From Chthonomonadaceae bacterium (GTDB taxonomy: Bacteria > Armatimonadota > Chthonomonadetes > Chthonomonadales > Chthonomonadaceae): a stretch of 7,372 nucleotides of DNA. The notes beneath the pieces are model-generated. The model was not told where the DNA came from, did not search any database, and saw only the letters and a list, made by a program, of their open reading frames with translations. The stretch lies in NCBI GenBank assembly GCA_014377395.1, contig JACMPS010000091.1, positions 1-7,372 of the forward strand, given 5' to 3'. Within the stretch, counting starts at the first letter, position 1. The number at the start of each line of letters is the position of its first letter. The translations under genes were made by a program, and so were the position numbers. This document shows, piece by piece, positions 6,019 to 7,372 of the stretch.

Positions 6019-6048
6019 CCCCCACCCCAAAAAACCGGGAGAGGAAAG
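6019..6048 (+). repeat. Decayed relative of the C/G-rich palindromic repeats
   Basis: CCCCCACCCCAA (6019-6030) followed by CCGGGAGAGGAAAG (6035-6048) keeps the order of copies B and C (a CACCCCAA block, then GGGAGAGG) but the arms no longer pair well. I read it as an eroded or truncated copy. It lies inside the 270-base gene-free stretch between polyphosphate kinase and mobA. Confidence 0.35.
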
Positions 6049-6087
6049 CCAAGACAAATGCCCTCATCTCTTGCTTTTGTACCTTTG

Positions 6088-6153
6088 CTCTGCGCCTTTG
6101 TGTTTTTGCGGGTCTCTCCGTATTTTTCTTCTCTGTGCCTCTATGTCTCTTTG
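6088..6153 (+). repeat. Pyrimidine-rich direct repeat, period 43
   Basis: A 23-base unit beginning CTCTGCGCCTTTGTG (6088-6110) returns as CTCTGTGCCTCTATG (6131-6153) with 16 of 23 positions identical; differences are mostly C/T. Together with the flanks (TTTTGTACCTTTG, TATTTTTCTT) it resembles a CTCTGTGCCTCTGTGTCTCTG-like intergenic repeat that I recall from several unrelated bacterial genomes. Frames that cross it (6002-6307, 6016-6198) are probably not genes. Confidence 0.5.
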
Positions 6154-6236
6154 TTATTCCAAGACAGGTGGGTGGTTAATCAAATTTCGTCGGCATGAGT
6201 TCTCTGTAAAGGGCAAACTAAGGAGGGGGAAGCGAG

Positions 6237-6833
6237 ATGGCGGGTATCATCCTGACGGGTGGAAAAAGCATTCGTATGGGGCAAGACAAAGCGACGATGC
6301 TCTTTGAGGGGCGTCCGCTTCTCGACACGATTGCAGAGCGATTGGCGTCAGTAGAATCTCTGGTTTATGTGGTGGCGGACACGGAGGACAGGTATCACCC
6401 GGCGGGAACGTTTCTGAGGGCAGATGCGTTGCCGGACGCAGGCCCCGCAGGGGGACTTTTCACCGGACTACTCGCGGCGGGGGAGGGCGTTCATCTTGTT
6501 GTGGCGTGTGATCAGCCTTTCCTCAATCCTGCGCTTCTTTCGTTTCTAAAGGACAGCCTCACGGAATCGCTCAGTCGCGGAGAGAGTGCGGTTGCACTTG
6601 TTCCTGAGATCGGGGGACGCCTCGAACCGCTCCATGCCGCCTATTCCGACCTTGCCCTCGGCCCGCTCCGCAAGGCGATGCGAGACGGCGAACGCTCTTT
6701 GCAAAAACTGTTGCGCTCTCTTTCCATTCGCACTATTAGGGAAGAGGAATTACGCACACGCGACCCTGACCTTCTCAGTTTCACCAACTGGAACACGCCG
6801 GAAGAAAGACTTCCCTTCGCCTTAACTGAGTAG
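6237..6833 (+). CDS. mobA: Molybdenum cofactor guanylyltransferase (MobA)
   Basis: MobA couples GMP from GTP to molybdopterin-bound molybdenum, forming the bis-MGD cofactor of DMSO reductase-family enzymes. The 198-residue length is normal. The nucleotide-binding start IILTGGKSIRMGQDKATMLF (4-23) has the LxGGxSxRMGxDK motif with R13 and K18. Next come ALPDAGPAGGLFTGL (64-78), the metal-binding ACDQPFL (90-96, D92), EPLHAAYS (130-137) and the C-terminal NWNTPEE (184-190), matching the family's NxNTPxD. Q93 stands where Met is frequent, a tolerated change. AGGAGGGGG (6221-6229), 7 bases before ATG 6237, is a very strong ribosome binding site. No other molybdopterin genes are in the window, so its target enzymes lie elsewhere. 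A related CoxI/MocA-type cytidylyltransferase is possible, but the GPAGGL and NTP motifs favour MobA. Confidence 0.9.
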   Translation: MAGIILTGGKSIRMGQDKATMLFEGRPLLDTIAERLASVESLVYVVADTEDRYHPAGTFLRADALPDAGPAGGLFTGLLAAGEGVHLVVACDQPFLNPALLSFLKDSLTESLSRGESAVALVPEIGGRLEPLHAAYSDLALGPLRKAMRDGERSLQKLLRSLSIRTIREEELRTRDPDLLSFTNWNTPEERLPFALTE

Positions 6834-6907
6834 TTGCGTACGATCTACAGGCAGGAATTTCTATTAAAAGCATCTAAATTGAGAGCAGTGAAAGAGGAGA
6901 GCGAAAC

Positions 6908-7114
6908 ATGAGAACCGGATTTATGGAACGCACGGGGAAGATAGAAGAGATGGATCGCCGGTTCGACTTGATTTTCTGGCAAACGCAGAGCGACGAGGCA
7001 CGTCTGGAAGCCACCTGGGAACTTGTTGTCGAGTCCTATCTGATCAAAGGAAAAAATCCGGACGAACTCCGACTTCAGAGATCTGTTGAGTCTTTTCAAC
7101 GCCAACGCAGTTAG
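6908..7114 (+). CDS. Small conserved-looking protein, likely partner of the adjacent nucleotidyltransferase
   Basis: The 68-residue protein starts at ATG 6908 with GAGGAG (6894-6899) 8 bases upstream. It is charged and mostly helical: KIEEMDRRFDLIFWQTQS (11-28), ARLEATWELVVESYLIKGKN (31-50), then DELRLQRSVESFQRQR (52-67). There is no membrane segment or signal peptide. From memory, small proteins with an FW..QS...R..A.W..V central part and an ELRLQRSVE tail are encoded just upstream of AbiEii/MNT-like nucleotidyltransferase genes, as here, where the remnant of such a gene follows in another frame. By analogy with MNT/HEPN and AbiE pairs it may act as the regulator or antitoxin half, but that role is inferred. 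Its reading frame appears intact although its partner is broken. It lies 74 bases after mobA on the same strand. Confidence 0.65.
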   Translation: MRTGFMERTGKIEEMDRRFDLIFWQTQSDEARLEATWELVVESYLIKGKNPDELRLQRSVESFQRQRS

Positions 7115-7232
7115 ATACCTTATCATTGCAGGCTACGCTGTCGTCAAATACGCAGAGCCGCGTTACACAAAGGACCTCGATTTATGGGTGGGCGTTAGTC
7201 CTGAAAATGCCGCCGCTGTCTTTTTTCTGTGA
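7044..7232 (+). pseudogene. Truncated AbiEii/MNT-like nucleotidyltransferase
   Basis: A frame overlapping the end of the small gene, open from the stop at 7041-7043 to TGA 7230-7232, encodes SDFRDLLSLFNANAVRYL (7068-7121) and IIAGYAVVKYAEPRYTKDL (7122-7178), followed by DLWVGVSPENAA. This is the N-terminal catalytic region of nucleotidyltransferases in the AbiEii/MNT group, whose motif is hG[G/S]...DhD. The DLD pair is kept (7173-7181), but the usual GG reads AG (7128-7133). No ATG, GTG or TTG lies in this frame before 7086; TTG 7086 would begin inside the conserved region, so the original start may be lost. After VFFL the frame ends at about 60 codons, while relatives run well over 100. Neither other frame resumes a recognisable C-terminal half, so this looks like truncation, not a single frameshift. 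Confidence 0.7.
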
Positions 7233-7347
7233 GCAAATTACCTTATGCGAAGCGGCTCAACTCAAAACAGGTCTCGACTCTTTTCTCTGATGCAAGAAGC
7301 AGACAGAGCGAGGTTAGAGGCAGTGGCAATTTCCAATCCACTCCTAA

Positions 7348-7371
7348 CCTCCCCCTTTCGTAAGGGGGAGG
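7348..7371. repeat. Palindromic C/G-rich repeat at the window edge
   Basis: CCTCCCCCTT (7348-7357) pairs perfectly over 10 bases with AAGGGGGAGG (7362-7371) around a TCGT loop. The preceding ACTCCTAA belongs to the usual left flank of this repeat type, as I remember it. It is a different subfamily from copies A-C (CTCCCCCTT instead of CCCCTCTCCC). The element probably continues past the window end. Nothing else is recognised between 7233 and 7347. Confidence 0.65.
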
Positions 7372-7372
7372 A

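Noticed and set aside
6211..6220. GGGCAAACTA as a third copy of the GGGTAMACT promoter motif
   Set aside because: It abuts the mobA ribosome binding site, leaving no room for a transcript start and leader, and has C in place of the first T.
6002..6307. 101-residue open frame with a hydrophobic Cys/Leu-rich part
   Set aside because: It translates the pyrimidine-rich repeat and runs into mobA in another frame; the apparent membrane segment comes from CTTTG/CTCTG repeats.

Overview
The window is bacterial and gene-dense, and every gene I can support lies on the + strand. No rRNA, tRNA, CRISPR array or transposase is visible. The phylum cannot be fixed from these bases. Coding GC looks mid-50s percent in most genes. 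The intergenic regions are full of C/G-rich hairpin repeats of the CCCCTCTCCCTG type and one two-hairpin repeat. From memory, such repeats are common in Armatimonadota, Chloroflexota and some Cyanobacteria. A class III-like polyphosphate kinase 2 also fits that range, so Armatimonadota or Chloroflexota is a guess, not a finding.

Layout: (1) 1-377, the C-terminal end of an unrecognised protein that begins outside the window. (2) 448-1332, a HEAT-repeat protein, visibly more AT-rich than its neighbours. (3) 1333-1877, a 545-base gene-free block packed with interspersed repeats: three palindromic C/G-rich elements, one in reverse orientation, and a double-hairpin element. (4) 1878-4927, a tight three-gene operon: a phytanoyl-CoA dioxygenase-type Fe(II)/2-oxoglutarate oxygenase, a LOG-family nucleoside-monophosphate phosphoribohydrolase starting at TTG right after the previous stop, and an exported 5'-nucleotidase overlapping it by ATGA. 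(5) 4928-5117, a leader with a hairpin and a weak promoter candidate, then 5118-5966, a polyphosphate kinase 2. (6) 5967-6236, a mosaic of degenerate repeats. (7) 6237-6833, a MobA-type molybdenum cofactor guanylyltransferase. (8) 6908-7232, a small conserved-looking protein overlapping a broken nucleotidyltransferase gene of the AbiEii/MNT-like type. (9) 7233-7372, a remnant region ending in another palindromic repeat cut by the window edge.

Three neighbouring enzymes share the nucleoside 5'-monophosphate pool. LOG cleaves AMP-type nucleotides to base plus ribose 5-phosphate, the exported nucleotidase removes the phosphate outside the cytoplasm, and PPK2 rephosphorylates nucleotides using polyphosphate. 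The dioxygenase leads the operon with an unknown substrate. The least ordinary parts are the broken nucleotidyltransferase/small-protein module, the variety of repeats in the three large intergenic regions, and the dioxygenase-LOG-nucleotidase coupling. I do not see a clear new defence or mobile system.
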